A stretch of DNA of 64,000 nt from Fuerstiella sp. GTDB lineage: Bacteria; Planctomycetota; Planctomycetia; Planctomycetales; Planctomycetaceae. The DNA lies in contig JAQWLN010000177.1 of the NCBI GenBank assembly GCA_029247265.1, forward strand, positions 62,001 to 126,000, read 5' to 3'. Positions 55,138 to 64,000 of this stretch are shown piece by piece. How positions within the stretch are numbered: the stretch's first letter is position 1; the number at the start of each line of letters is the position of its first letter. The notes under the pieces were generated by a model that worked only from the letters and a program-made list of their open reading frames with translations, was not told the origin of the DNA and did not search any database. Position numbers and translations under genes: made by a program.

Positions 55138-56197
55138 ACCAGCAGGATCCATGCACCACCGCCAACCACCAGCACGAGGCCGCCAAGCATCAGGCCTGTA
55201 TACTTCAGGAATCCCGCCGGCGTTCGATTGACCTCGAAGATGTAGGCATCATCCGGATCGATCTCAGGCAGGCTGCTCCGCAGCAGATCCTTTTCTTCCC
55301 GCCCCAGTCCCGTGATATCGTTGATGATCATCCCCGTATGAGTATCGGTCAGCATCAGCCCGTCGACGTCAGCTTCTGTTGGAGCTGTTGTGGAATAGAG
55401 GATGAACTTTGGGGTTTCCGTGGATTCGACAGGAACACAGGGAATCCAAACTTTAGTCATGCGATTTGTAGCCGTTTCTTCGGCAACATATTCGCCTGTT
55501 GACGGCTCAATACCGGTGACCGTGAAGTACACGTTTCCACCCGGTCCGTTGGATGTCAGTTCAGCCAGCGAGATCTGTGTTGGACTGCTGCCGGCTTTCA
55601 AACTGAGACGTAGCTCCTAGATCCCCAGGACGAACAGAATCACACCCAGAATTAGCATCGCTCCGTTGAGCCGATTCAGATTGAATGTCATTGATGGCAG
55701 TCCTCCCCCGAGCGACTTCTTACTGTCCACCGTTTTGGGGGAGGTTGTCTTCTTCTTCTTTCGCGGCGGAACTGATCCATAGGCCCCATATGAATCAGCA
55801 GGCGAGTCATCGTCGTAGGACCGACCTTAGTCATCTTCTCCGAAATCGTCGAAGGCTCCCCCAAAGCCGTCATCAACTGGTGAGTCACCAAATTCGTCTG
55901 CGTATGGATTCTGTGCCCTCTTCTTTCTCTTCCTTGCAGCGGTTGCCTTCTTTTTCTTCTTCCTCGGTGTTGGAGCATCAGGTGAACGTCCCTGTGCCGC
56001 GTTCGCACCCGAGGATGCTGTCTTGTCCTGGGAGACGCGTCAGCCGACCGTTTCGGTTTAACTCTCGGCGCAGCGGCCTCACTGTGACTGGCCAGTACGA
56101 TGGCACCGCAATCACGGCACTTGAATTTCTTGCCGATGAGTTCGTCCTTCAGGCGATACTTCCGTTCGCAGCTGTGGCACGCAACATCGATCGGCAT
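55128..56197 (-). pseudogene. Zinc-ribbon/membrane protein with one frameshift and two in-frame stops
   Basis: A continuous ancestral protein of about 356 residues can be read from ATG 56197: an N-terminal zinc ribbon (VACHSCERKYRLKDELIGKK, CRDCG), a Lys/Pro/acidic linker (NPYADEFGDSPVDDGFGG), a helix (LNGAMLILGVILFVLGI), an exported domain (ELRLSLKAGSSPTQISLAEL...) and a final helix (YTGLMLGGLVLVVGGGAWILL). The frame shifts by one lost base near 56030, then meets TAA at 55829-55827 and TAG at 55619-55617, both followed at once by coding-like sequence in the same frame. The track shows only the first and last parts. The 55128-55601 part could still be made if a local start (TTG 55601) is used. 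Confidence 0.75.
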
Positions 56198-56521
56198 GAT
56201 GGTGGGCTTTCCAATGAAGAACAGTGAATGCCGTGTCCAGGATGCCAAACATCTGTCGAAGTCGCCCCGGGCACACTTTGGGTATACCCTCGGTCCGATT
56301 CTGTCGCAATCCAGTACGGGCATCAATCCGCTGGATTTCGTCGTCGATCCTCACAACAATCGACGATGATGCGGAGAGTGTGAACGCCGCGCGCACGTTT
56401 GTGGCTACGATGGAGCATGGCCAGCCTTCGGCTCAGTCCGCGAAAGCGACGCTGCCGATTGTCAGACGCCGCCAACTCCCCTGGGGCAGCCGTCGCGAGC
56501 AGCGTCTGTCGGGCGTTGAGA
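56198..56521. other. Intergenic region, about 320 bp
   Basis: Between the zinc-ribbon pseudogene and the BON gene, both minus strand. The plus-strand ORFs covering it (56224-56574, 56399-56779) are out of register with any recognised family. No hairpin of note. Confidence 0.4.
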
Positions 56522-57202
56522 TTACTCGGCCGCAATCAGAATGCGGTTTTCGACCTTCCGTACACCAGGTCTGAGTCGAATCAGATTCGCCGCCAGCCGC
56601 CGCGCGGCTGCGTTATTGACCGCACCATCCAGAACAGCCACGCCGACACTGGAGACACTGACGGAAACGTTGCGAAATTCCGGACGTTGCAGAGCGACAC
56701 GGTTTATCGCATAGCCGGAGGCAGGTGCCAGGCCGGAACCTGCGTTTGGCGACGGGTAACTGAAAGCGATTCTCAATGATGTGGGAATGCTTCGCGGCGT
56801 CCCCGTCTGCTGATTTCCGCCCGTTGGCACACTGGCTTCTGCAAGAGCACGAAATAATCGATTGGCGCCGGTGTCGGTTGCCACAGCACCGCCCACAAAG
56901 TTGCCCGTCTGGTTGCTGCCGATGAATGTTTCTCTGGTGTTACCGCCGGCAACACCGCCGTCCTGGCCACCGCCGTCGAGACCCTGTGTTGTGCGCCCGC
57001 CGGCGCCTTCTGTTGTGCCACCGCCTTCTGTTGCAGAACCCTGCGCTGCGGCATTGCCACCGCCGGTCGCCGTCTGGCCACCACCGCCGATTTGACCCAG
57101 TTGAGCCATCGCCTCGGCAGAGAACAGAAGAGCCGCTGAGAATGTGACGTGAAGAAATAATTGTCTTGTCTGCACGGGAATCCATCCTTCGCTGAGAACC
57201 AT
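56522..57202 (-). CDS. Exported BON-domain protein
   Basis: Signal peptide (FLHVTFSAALLFSAEAMA), a Gly/Thr-rich low-complexity region (about residues 38-90, GGGGQTATGGGNAAAQG), a middle linker, and a C-terminal BON domain with VALQRPEFRNVSVSVSSVGVAVLDGAV followed by RLAANLIRLRPGVRKVENRIL. BON domains bind membranes or peptidoglycan-associated partners and are widespread in exported planctomycete proteins. The Gly-rich stretch suggests a flexible or surface-exposed region. Function unknown. Confidence 0.8.
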   Translation of the reverse strand: MVLSEGWIPVQTRQLFLHVTFSAALLFSAEAMAQLGQIGGGGQTATGGGNAAAQGSATEGGGTTEGAGGRTTQGLDGGGQDGGVAGGNTRETFIGSNQTGNFVGGAVATDTGANRLFRALAEASVPTGGNQQTGTPRSIPTSLRIAFSYPSPNAGSGLAPASGYAINRVALQRPEFRNVSVSVSSVGVAVLDGAVNNAAARRLAANLIRLRPGVRKVENRILIAAE

Positions 57203-57599
57203 CAGTTGTGGCAGGCACGTGAACGCACGTCTTCCATCATATGCACTAAAGCACGTCCGCTACATGGAATATCGCAAGATTCGCGATTGCGATCCTGACG
57301 AAACGGCGAGAACAGCGGCTGCCCATCCGAGATTCGCAGATTCCGTCACTGAAATCGTTTCATCTGGCGCAGAGGGCACAGAAAGTCTCGTGTTTGACGG
57401 GCATGCACCTGATTTAAGCAGGCTGTCGGTGAGGCAGTCTGCTCCGGTGGTTCCGACAGTTCTGACGCCGTATATACAAAGCAGATTTGCCACTGAAGGT
57501 AGCGTACTTCAGATTCTGGTCATGGTCCTGATCCAGCGGTAAACTGGCGTGCTGCATCATCCCTTACGTCAACCAACGAGCCACGTCGCGAATCTACAA
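57203..57599. other. Divergent intergenic region, about 400 bp
   Basis: Between the BON gene (minus) and the EamA transporter (plus). A 107-residue ORF at 57219-57542 covers much of it but shows no family features. It should contain promoters on both strands. Confidence 0.4.
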
Positions 57600-58493
57600 A
57601 TGGGAACAGGTGAGATAGCTGCTCTGGCCGCTGCTGCGTTCTGGGCGGCAGCCAGCTTGTTGTACGGCAAAACGAAGCTCTCTGCATGGGGAATGAATCT
57701 CGGCAAGAACGTGATTGCCAGTCTGATTCTGCTGGGGCAATTGTATGTGCTGTCTTCGCTCAACGGTTCGGACATTTTCAAGGCAGATTTCCATGCCTGG
57801 TCATGGCTCAGCCTGAGCGGCGCGATTGGCATCATGCTGGGTGACACGTGTTATTTTCGCAGTCTGCAGATTCTGGGCCCGCGAAAGGCACTCATCGTTT
57901 CGACGACAGCTCCGATTTTCGCTGCTGTTCTGGGCTACGTTCTGCTGGACGAATCCGTAACGGTTACGGTTGCCGTCGGCATCCTTGTGACTACCGGCGC
58001 GGTTGTCTGGGTTGTGTCCGACGGACGTTCTACCGACGAAGCCCCCGGCCTGTTTCCCGGGTCGGCACTTGCAGGAGTCACTGCCGGCGTTCTTGGGGCT
58101 ATCTGCCAGGCGGTTGGAGCAGTCTGTTCGAAGATCGGCATGGAGGACTGCGATCCCGTCGAGGCGGCACTGATTCGTTTGTCCGTGTCGGCGGTGGGCG
58201 CGTTTCTTGTAGTTGCGGCTTTGGGGCAATTGAAGTCTGTGACCACTAAACTCGCTGACGTCGGCCTGTTGCGTCGGTTTGTGCCCGCTGTGATTGCCGG
58301 GACGTGGCTGGGAATCTGGCTTAGCCAGGTGGCTTTCAAGCATACATCTGTGTCGGTGGCCATCACCCTGCTGGCCACTACTCCGTTGTTTGCCATTCCA
58401 CTCGTTCGAATATTTTACGGTCATCGCGTGTCCGGCATAGCTGTGGTTGGCACGGTTCTGGCGATTGTCGGTGTCTACCTGGTCGTGTCGTAA
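57600..58493 (+). CDS. EamA/DMT family transporter
   Basis: Ten-helix exporter-type membrane protein with two EamA repeats: GEIAALAAAAFWAAASLLYGK (repeat 1 start) and GSALAGVTAGVLGAICQAVGAVCSKIGM (repeat 2 start), each ending in a Gly-rich helix (LVTTGAVVWVVSDG; VVGTVLAIVGVYLVVS). Drug/metabolite superfamily members move amino acids, nucleotides or sugars; the substrate is not evident. Start taken at ATG 57600 in place of the GTG at 57549. Single gene. Confidence 0.88.
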   Translation: MGTGEIAALAAAAFWAAASLLYGKTKLSAWGMNLGKNVIASLILLGQLYVLSSLNGSDIFKADFHAWSWLSLSGAIGIMLGDTCYFRSLQILGPRKALIVSTTAPIFAAVLGYVLLDESVTVTVAVGILVTTGAVVWVVSDGRSTDEAPGLFPGSALAGVTAGVLGAICQAVGAVCSKIGMEDCDPVEAALIRLSVSAVGAFLVVAALGQLKSVTTKLADVGLLRRFVPAVIAGTWLGIWLSQVAFKHTSVSVAITLLATTPLFAIPLVRIFYGHRVSGIAVVGTVLAIVGVYLVVS

Positions 58494-58649
58494 CACTTCA
58501 GACGTCCGGCCACTTTATCAGCACTGCTCTTTCCACAAAAATCGTGGCAAAAAGTCACCATCTCCTGATAGTCTGGAGCGAAATCCCTGGCATGAATCAA
58601 CTCCTGCCGGATGATTCCTGTTCCGTATTTGCGATCCTTGAGAGTCATC

Positions 58650-61600
58650 ATGCTGATGTTCATTCGGGCCGTTGTCATATTATTGATTCCCGCCGTTTCA
58701 TTCGCCGCCGATCAGTCGTCTGATCAAAACATCGGGTTGCGGAAAAACGTTCCGGACGTCTGGGCGTTTCAGCATGCGACAGTCGTGGTGCGCCCTGGCG
58801 AAGTCGTTAACGATGCGACTGTTGTCATTCGCGATGGCAAGATCAGTTCAGTAGGTGCAGCAGCTACATCGCCGGCTGATGCACGTCTGATCGATCTGAC
58901 CGGCAGGATAGTATACGCCGGGTTCATCGATGCATATTCGGAAGTCGCGCTTTCCTCAGACCGCCTCAGCCGAACAGCTCGACATTGGAATGCAAACGTC
59001 ACGCCACAGTTGTCGGTCGCACAGCAGCCAGGAGCCGCCTCAAAAAATGAACAACTTCGAACGCAGGGCATCGTCGCCCAGCTTCGTGCCCCGTCGACGG
59101 GGGTTGTTCGAGGTCGGAGCACACTGGTCGCGACGGGGACGAATGATCCCTCTCATTCCGTTCTCAGTGACGATGTCGCGCAGCATCTTGAACTGACGGT
59201 GGCCAAACGAGACCGCGAAAATTATCCCGGATCGCCCATGGGCGCCGTAGCACTTGCTCGGCAGGCGATCTACGACGCTCAGTGGTATCGCGACGCATGG
59301 AATGCGGCGAACGCTCATCCGAAACTGCCGCGTCCGGAACGCAACGACGCTCTGAATGCGTTGCAGCCGGTCCTGAGCGGCACCCAACCCATCATTGTGG
59401 AAACGTCGAACGAGCTGTTTCTTCTGCGAGCCGATCGGTTTGCCAATGAATTTGGACTGAATCTGATTGTTCGAGGTAGTGGACATGAATACCGTCGGCT
59501 GGACGACATCGCCGCCACAAATCGGATCGTGATCCTACCTCTTAACTTCTCGCAACCACCGAACGTCAGTACAGCAGAGGCTGCAGAGAACGTCACGCTG
59601 GAGTCACTGCTGCACTGGGACATCGCTCCGGAAAATCCTGCTCGCGTTGCTGCCGCCGGGATGATGCTTGCTTTCACGACTGACGGATTGCCATCAACCA
59701 GTGACTTTCTAAAGCAGCTTCGCAAAGCTGTGGCCAGAGGATTGGCCAAAGATGCCGCGTTAGAAGCTCTGACTTTGACGCCAGCTGCCCTGTTCGGCGT
59801 TGCCGCACAGCTGGGGTCAGTCGAGCCAGGTAAACTGGCCAGTCTTGTCATCGCAGACGGTGACGTCTTTGACCCGAAGACAAAGGTCGTGGAAACCTGG
59901 GTGGCGGGCGAACGCTTCGAGCATGCTCAGGAACCGCGAACGGATCTGACAGGAATGTACGAGGTCCGATTGCAGAAAGCGTCGGGCTTTGAAGAACGGC
60001 TGTACGTGGAGTTGAAACGAGATGGCAAGAAGTCCAGCGGGCGAGCCGCGTTATCACCGATTGAAGAGCCTGCTGACGCAGACAACGAATCGTCGAAAGA
60101 TGTAGGCGACAAGAAGCAGGAAACTGAAAAGGACGCCACGGATATTGTCAGCCTGAAGCATGTTCAGCTGCGAGACTTTACAGCCACAGGGCAATTTGAA
60201 GCTGAAAAATTCGGTGGTAATGGTGCAGCTCGCATGACGCTGGTATTCAGCGACACGTCAGCTGACCCGAAGAAAGACGTTGTGGCACTTGGCAGTGTCG
60301 TCTGGCCATCCGGCCAATCTTCATTGGCATCGGCTGTGCGAATCAGCGCCGTCGAAAAGTCTGAAGGTGCTGACACTAAAAAAGAAATCGGCGACAGTTC
60401 GAAGTCGTCGCTGCCCGCGTCATTTGAAGTCAATTTTCCGCTGGGCGCGTTCGGCCGGTCCACCAATGTGACGCCCGCGGGGCCCACGGCGTTTACCAAT
60501 GCCACGATCTGGACGTGTGGTCCAAAAGGCGTGATAAAAAAAGGCACGATCCTGATCGATGATGGACGTGTTATCGGTGTGGGACGTACGTTGCTGCTGC
60601 CCGACAACGCAACAATTATCAACCTTCGCGGCCGACACGTCACACCCGGAATCATCGACTGTCACTCTCACATGGCAACGGACGGCGGCGTCAACGAATC
60701 GACTCAGGCTGTTACGTGCGAAGTGCGAATCGGTGATTTTGTCGACTGCGATGACATTTCCATCTACCGGCAACTGGCTGGTGGTGTCACCACCTCCAAC
60801 ATTCTGCACGGCTCGGCCAATCCTATCGGCGGCCAGAATCAGGTGATCAAACTGCGCTGGGGATCGACTGGCGAGCAGATGAAGTTTTCGGAAGCACCCG
60901 CCGGAGTGAAATTTGCGTTGGGCGAAAACGTCAAGCAAAGCAACTGGGGCGACGAATATACAACTCGTTATCCGCAGACGCGCATGGGAGTTCAGCAGAT
61001 TTTCCGCGACTCATTTCAGGCGGCTCAGGAATATGCAGCACGCATGGATGCATGGCATAAAAATCACCGGGGACTGCCGCCGCGGCGCGATCTGGAACTG
61101 GACGCACTGCGTGAGATTGTTGAAGGTGATCGCTGGATTCACTGCCACAGTTATCGGCAGGACGAAATTCTTGCACTGATTCGAGTGCTGAACGAATACG
61201 AAATCACGATCGGCACATTTCAGCATATTCTGGAGGGCTATAAAGTCGCTGACGAGATGGCTAAACACGGTGCCATGGGTTCCGCGTTCTCTGACTGGTG
61301 GGCCTACAAGTTCGAAGTGTACGACGCCATTCCTTATGGCGGGGCGTTGATGCATAAGGCGGGCGTCGTGGTGTCCTTCAATTCCGATGATGCGGAACTG
61401 GCGACTCGTCTGAATCAGGAAGCGGCCAAGGCAGTCAAGTATGGCGGTGTCTCGCCGGCCGATGCGTTGAAATTTGTCACGCTGAATCCCGCCAGACAGC
61501 TGCGAATCGATCAGTATGTGGGCTCTCTGGAAGTCGGCAAGCACGCAGACCTGGCTGTCTGGAACGGGCCGCCGCTTTCGAACTACAGCCGGTGCGAGCA

Positions 61601-61838
61601 GACGTGGATCGACGGTGCGTTGCACTTTGATCGCGATGAAGACGAAGCTCACCGTCAACGCATTGCCGAAATGCGAAATACTCTGATCCAGAAAATTTTG
61701 ACATCGGGTGAAAAAATGCGCGGTGTTGGAGAAGACGATGATGACCCGAGTGCGCTGTGGCCTCGTCACGACGAGTTTTGCCATGCTCATGGTCACGACC
61801 ACGGTGAGCATGAACATAGTCACTCAGAATCCCACTGA
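58650..61838 (+). CDS. Exported double-amidohydrolase-family protein with His-rich C-terminus
   Basis: Signal peptide (MFIRAVVILLIPAVSFAADQ), then two amidohydrolase-like halves. N-half (about 30-440): ATVVIRDGKISSVGAA, LTGRIVYAGFIDAYSEVAL and a C-terminal GSVEPGKLASLVIADGD; where the metal-binding HxH should be it has DAYSE. Linker about 450-600 is charged. C-half (about 620-1020) is complete: GTILIDDGRVIGVGRTLL, HVTPGIIDCHSHMATDG (HxH), WIHCHSYRQDEI, FQHILEGYK, SFNSDD and GSLEVGKHADLAVW. The tail HAHGHDHGEHEHSHSESH could bind metal. 1062 residues. Start chosen at ATG 58650 (GAGAG upstream). Followed 8 bp on by a related gene. Substrate unknown. Confidence 0.85.
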   Translation: MLMFIRAVVILLIPAVSFAADQSSDQNIGLRKNVPDVWAFQHATVVVRPGEVVNDATVVIRDGKISSVGAAATSPADARLIDLTGRIVYAGFIDAYSEVALSSDRLSRTARHWNANVTPQLSVAQQPGAASKNEQLRTQGIVAQLRAPSTGVVRGRSTLVATGTNDPSHSVLSDDVAQHLELTVAKRDRENYPGSPMGAVALARQAIYDAQWYRDAWNAANAHPKLPRPERNDALNALQPVLSGTQPIIVETSNELFLLRADRFANEFGLNLIVRGSGHEYRRLDDIAATNRIVILPLNFSQPPNVSTAEAAENVTLESLLHWDIAPENPARVAAAGMMLAFTTDGLPSTSDFLKQLRKAVARGLAKDAALEALTLTPAALFGVAAQLGSVEPGKLASLVIADGDVFDPKTKVVETWVAGERFEHAQEPRTDLTGMYEVRLQKASGFEERLYVELKRDGKKSSGRAALSPIEEPADADNESSKDVGDKKQETEKDATDIVSLKHVQLRDFTATGQFEAEKFGGNGAARMTLVFSDTSADPKKDVVALGSVVWPSGQSSLASAVRISAVEKSEGADTKKEIGDSSKSSLPASFEVNFPLGAFGRSTNVTPAGPTAFTNATIWTCGPKGVIKKGTILIDDGRVIGVGRTLLLPDNATIINLRGRHVTPGIIDCHSHMATDGGVNESTQAVTCEVRIGDFVDCDDISIYRQLAGGVTTSNILHGSANPIGGQNQVIKLRWGSTGEQMKFSEAPAGVKFALGENVKQSNWGDEYTTRYPQTRMGVQQIFRDSFQAAQEYAARMDAWHKNHRGLPPRRDLELDALREIVEGDRWIHCHSYRQDEILALIRVLNEYEITIGTFQHILEGYKVADEMAKHGAMGSAFSDWWAYKFEVYDAIPYGGALMHKAGVVVSFNSDDAELATRLNQEAAKAVKYGGVSPADALKFVTLNPARQLRIDQYVGSLEVGKHADLAVWNGPPLSNYSRCEQTWIDGALHFDRDEDEAHRQRIAEMRNTLIQKILTSGEKMRGVGEDDDDPSALWPRHDEFCHAHGHDHGEHEHSHSESH

Positions 61839-61846
61839 AAATACCC

Positions 61847-63172
61847 ATGACGACTAACACAGAATTCTCAATGTCGAAACGGTTCCTGCACAAGGTCGGC
61901 GCGCTGACAGTGACACGACTATTGTTGTGCTTAACCGTGTCGCTGATACCGTCAATGGGCACAGCGAATGCGGAAATCCCTGGTGCGCCACAGAAACGAC
62001 CGGTCGCTTTGACGAATTGCAATATTCACCCGATCGTCGGGCCAATGGTCAGGAAGGGCACTATTGTCTTTGAGGGTGGACGGATCACCGCGATTGGCAC
62101 GGACGTGCCCCTCACAAAGAAGACCGAAGTGATCGATCTGCAGGGCCAGCACGTTTACCCTGGCCTGATCGAAGCCCATTCTCAGATCGGACTGAAAGAG
62201 ATCTCGGCCGTGCGAGCCAGCCGAGACTATTCCGAAGCCGGCAGTATCAACCCCAACGTGCGGGCCAATGTCAGCGTGAATCCCGACAGTGAAGTCATTC
62301 CGGTCACACGGGCCAACGGCGTGCTGATGGCCGTTTCCGCACCCAGCGGTGGGCGAGTCAGCGGTGTGGCTTCTGTGATGCAGTTGGATGGCTGGACGTA
62401 TGAAGACATGACTCTGAAGGCAGCTGCCGCGATGGTTGTTGACTGGCCGTCGTCGCCTTCGAGCGGTGAGAGTTCAGGACTGAGGGTTCTGCGCGAATTA
62501 TTCGACGATGTGCGAGCCTACAGGGCCGCTCGGAATGCCGATGCGGGCGAGCAGCCATTTGACATACGTCTGGATGCGATGCTTCCGGTCATTGCCGGCG
62601 ACGTACCCGTTATGGCGCTCGCCAACAGAGCGTTCGAGATCCAGGCGGCTGTTTCATTCGCAGTGGAGCAGAAGATTCGCCTGATCATATTCGGAGGGCA
62701 CGACGCTGAAGTCTGTGCCGCTCTGCTGAAGAAACATGACGTGCCCGTGATTATCGATTCCACTCACCGCAAGCCCTCACGACGGCACGAACCCTATGAC
62801 GTGGCATACACTCTGCCAGCGCGACTCAGCAAAGCAGGCGTGCAGTTCTGTATTTCCGGTTCGGATCGAAATGCTACATGGAACGCCAGAAACCTGCCCT
62901 ATCATGCGGCCACGGCAGCAGCTCATGGCTTGCGTCGCGGCGAAGCTCTGCGATCTGTGACTTTGTATCCAGCACAGATTCTTGGGATTGCAGATCGAGT
63001 TGGCTCGCTGGAACCAGGTAAAGACGCCACGCTGATCGTTACGACGGGTGATCCGCTTGAGACGAAAACTCACGTGACTCGAGCATATGTTCAGGGCCGC
63101 AGCGTGCAACTCACCAGCCGCCACACTCGACTGCGCGACAAGTACCTCGAAAAATATCGCCAGCAGAAGTGA
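61847..63172 (+). CDS. Exported amidohydrolase-family protein lacking the HxH metal motif
   Basis: 441 residues, signal peptide (LLLCLTVSLIPSMGTANAE), then an amidohydrolase layout: GTIVFEGGRITAIGTD, LQGQHVYPGLIEAHSQIGL, GSLEPGKDATLIVTTGDP. The usual HxH is H-S-Q here, and the second His and carboxylated Lys blocks are not seen, so catalysis by the canonical mechanism is doubtful. Layout of its middle region (NPNVRANVSVNPDSEVIPVTRANGVLMAVSAPSGGRVSGV) resembles the N-half of the previous protein, suggesting duplication. It is 8 bp downstream of that gene and surely cotranscribed. Role could be structural partner or regulator. Confidence 0.8.
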   Translation: MTTNTEFSMSKRFLHKVGALTVTRLLLCLTVSLIPSMGTANAEIPGAPQKRPVALTNCNIHPIVGPMVRKGTIVFEGGRITAIGTDVPLTKKTEVIDLQGQHVYPGLIEAHSQIGLKEISAVRASRDYSEAGSINPNVRANVSVNPDSEVIPVTRANGVLMAVSAPSGGRVSGVASVMQLDGWTYEDMTLKAAAAMVVDWPSSPSSGESSGLRVLRELFDDVRAYRAARNADAGEQPFDIRLDAMLPVIAGDVPVMALANRAFEIQAAVSFAVEQKIRLIIFGGHDAEVCAALLKKHDVPVIIDSTHRKPSRRHEPYDVAYTLPARLSKAGVQFCISGSDRNATWNARNLPYHAATAAAHGLRRGEALRSVTLYPAQILGIADRVGSLEPGKDATLIVTTGDPLETKTHVTRAYVQGRSVQLTSRHTRLRDKYLEKYRQQK

Positions 63173-63190
63173 CTGAGAAACGGCGCGGGT

Positions 63191-64000
63191 TCACTTTGCC
63201 AGGGTGTCGACGGTGACCAGGTCCACTGGTGTTTCTCTTTCGCCGGGAGTGTTGCCGGAAGCGATGGCCTCCAAGGCGTATTCAATGCCGAAGACGGCCA
63301 GCTGGTCGGCGGTGGCGAGGATTTCGCCGTCGCGAATTGCCTGTTGAACGGCAGAGATGTTGTCGACGCCGACGATCTTAATCGTTTCCAGTCGACCTGC
63401 TGCCTTGACCGCAGCCAGTGCTCCCAGTGCCATGCTGTCGTTACAGGCCAGAATTGCCTTCAATTCAGGCTGAGCAGTCAGCATTCCCGATGCCGTTTGA
63501 TTGCCCAGACTCATTTCCCATTTGGCCGACTGTGAATCGACGATATTGATGCTGGCGGACTTCATGGCTTCTTCGAATCCAAGTTTCCGCTGCTGCCCGT
63601 TGAATGACGTCGGCAGGCCCTCAAGAACGGCAACTTTGTCGCCAGCCTGTAACGTCGACGCCAGATAGTCGCCGACTTTTCCAGCTCCCGCTCTGTTGTC
63701 GGGGCCAACGAACGGAATTGTTATACCGCTGGATGACAACACCTCAGCGTCCAGCTTGTTGTCGATGTTGATGACAACGATCCCCGCGTCGCCGGCCCGC
63801 TGTAGTACTGGCACCAGAGCTTTCGAATCAGCCGGCGCAATCACGATGGCGTCCACCTGCAGGGCGATCATTTGTTCGACAAGGGACACCTGACCACTCA
63901 GGTCGGTTTCGTCCTTGATGCCGTTGACGATCAATTCGTACTGTTCAGCGTTGGCGGCCTAGTGGTCTGTCGCTCCCTGGGCCATTGTGGAGAAGAACTC
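63191..64000 (-). pseudogene. Periplasmic sugar-binding protein (RbsB-like), in-frame TAG, 5' end outside window
   Basis: Extracytoplasmic binding protein for a CUT2-type sugar importer. Intact family blocks include GQVSLVEQMIALQVDAIVIAPAD, VVINIDNKLDAE, LACNDSMALGALAAVKAAG and KIVGVDNISAVQQAIRDGEILATADQ. Upstream sequence to the window edge reads FFSTMAQGATDH-stop-AANAEQYELIVNGIKDE in one frame; the TAG at 63961-63959 fits a CAG to TAG change. The track starts at a TTG just after it. It would be the partner of an RbsC-like permease, such as that at 22 kb, but linkage is unproven. Confidence 0.75.

Noticed and set aside
57219-57542. 107-residue plus-strand ORF before the EamA gene
   Set aside because: No hydrophobic core or motif; the equal-length open frame on the other strand suggests chance.

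Overview
The window looks like chromosomal DNA of a planctomycete (Planctomycetota). No rRNA gene is present, so this is inferred from gene content: two exported sulfatases, Tat-exported sugar isomerase and polysaccharide deacetylase, a secreted prenyltransferase-repeat protein, a small Flp-like pilin with the planctomycete-style N-terminus, membrane-anchored coiled-coil proteins, and a metal-ABC permease fused to a DtxR/MntR-type domain. Coding density is moderate, the strands are mixed, and operons are short. I saw no tRNA, CRISPR array, transposase, integrase or phage gene.

Layout. 1-4 kb: a lactate-permease-family transporter (5' end outside the window), an enolase-superfamily acid-sugar enzyme and an AstE/DoeB-type deacylase form a likely catabolic operon. 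4-9 kb: DUF309, endonuclease III, FolC, a sialidase-like protein, and a divergent pair of pyridine-nucleotide genes (NMNAT-like and PncC/CinA-C). 9-16 kb: a secreted helical-repeat protein, a rhomboid protease with a soluble tail, a large membrane protein split by an in-frame TGA, a HAD-like protein and a FabZ-like dehydratase. 16-21 kb: a four-gene Mn/Zn ABC operon whose last permease carries a DtxR/MntR-like module. 21-27 kb: an esterase broken by a 19-bp tandem duplication, an RbsC-like permease, then mnmE and yidC. 27-41 kb: metallophosphoesterase, exported hydrolases, a DHH phosphoesterase, an iduronate-2-sulfatase-like protein, a D-threonine-aldolase-like enzyme, a sugar isomerase, phosphofructokinase, a short adenylate-forming enzyme, CTP synthase and a Flp-like pilin. 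41-48 kb: a SulP sulfate transporter with three lesions, an arylsulfatase and GlgX. 48-53 kb: a three-gene membrane/coiled-coil cluster including a 41-residue protein missing from the ORF track, a zinc-ribbon coiled-coil protein, and a CobA-HemD fusion. 53-58 kb: a prenyltransferase-like protein, an SRPBCC protein, a multi-lesion zinc-ribbon membrane protein, a BON protein and an EamA transporter. 58-64 kb: two related exported amidohydrolase-family proteins and a sugar-binding protein with an in-frame TAG.

The most unusual property is the number of otherwise well-conserved reading frames that are interrupted. Five loci carry nonsense codons, one-base deletions or a short tandem duplication, and all encode membrane or exported proteins, while the housekeeping genes (nth, folC, mnmE, yidC, pyrG, pfk, glgX, cobA-hemD) read intact. 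This could be real gene decay or a sequencing/assembly artefact; read mapping would decide. The best candidates for undescribed biology are the 48.7-50.3 kb coiled-coil/small-membrane-protein cluster, the permease-sensor fusion, and the exported amidohydrolase pair with an apparently dead N-terminal half.
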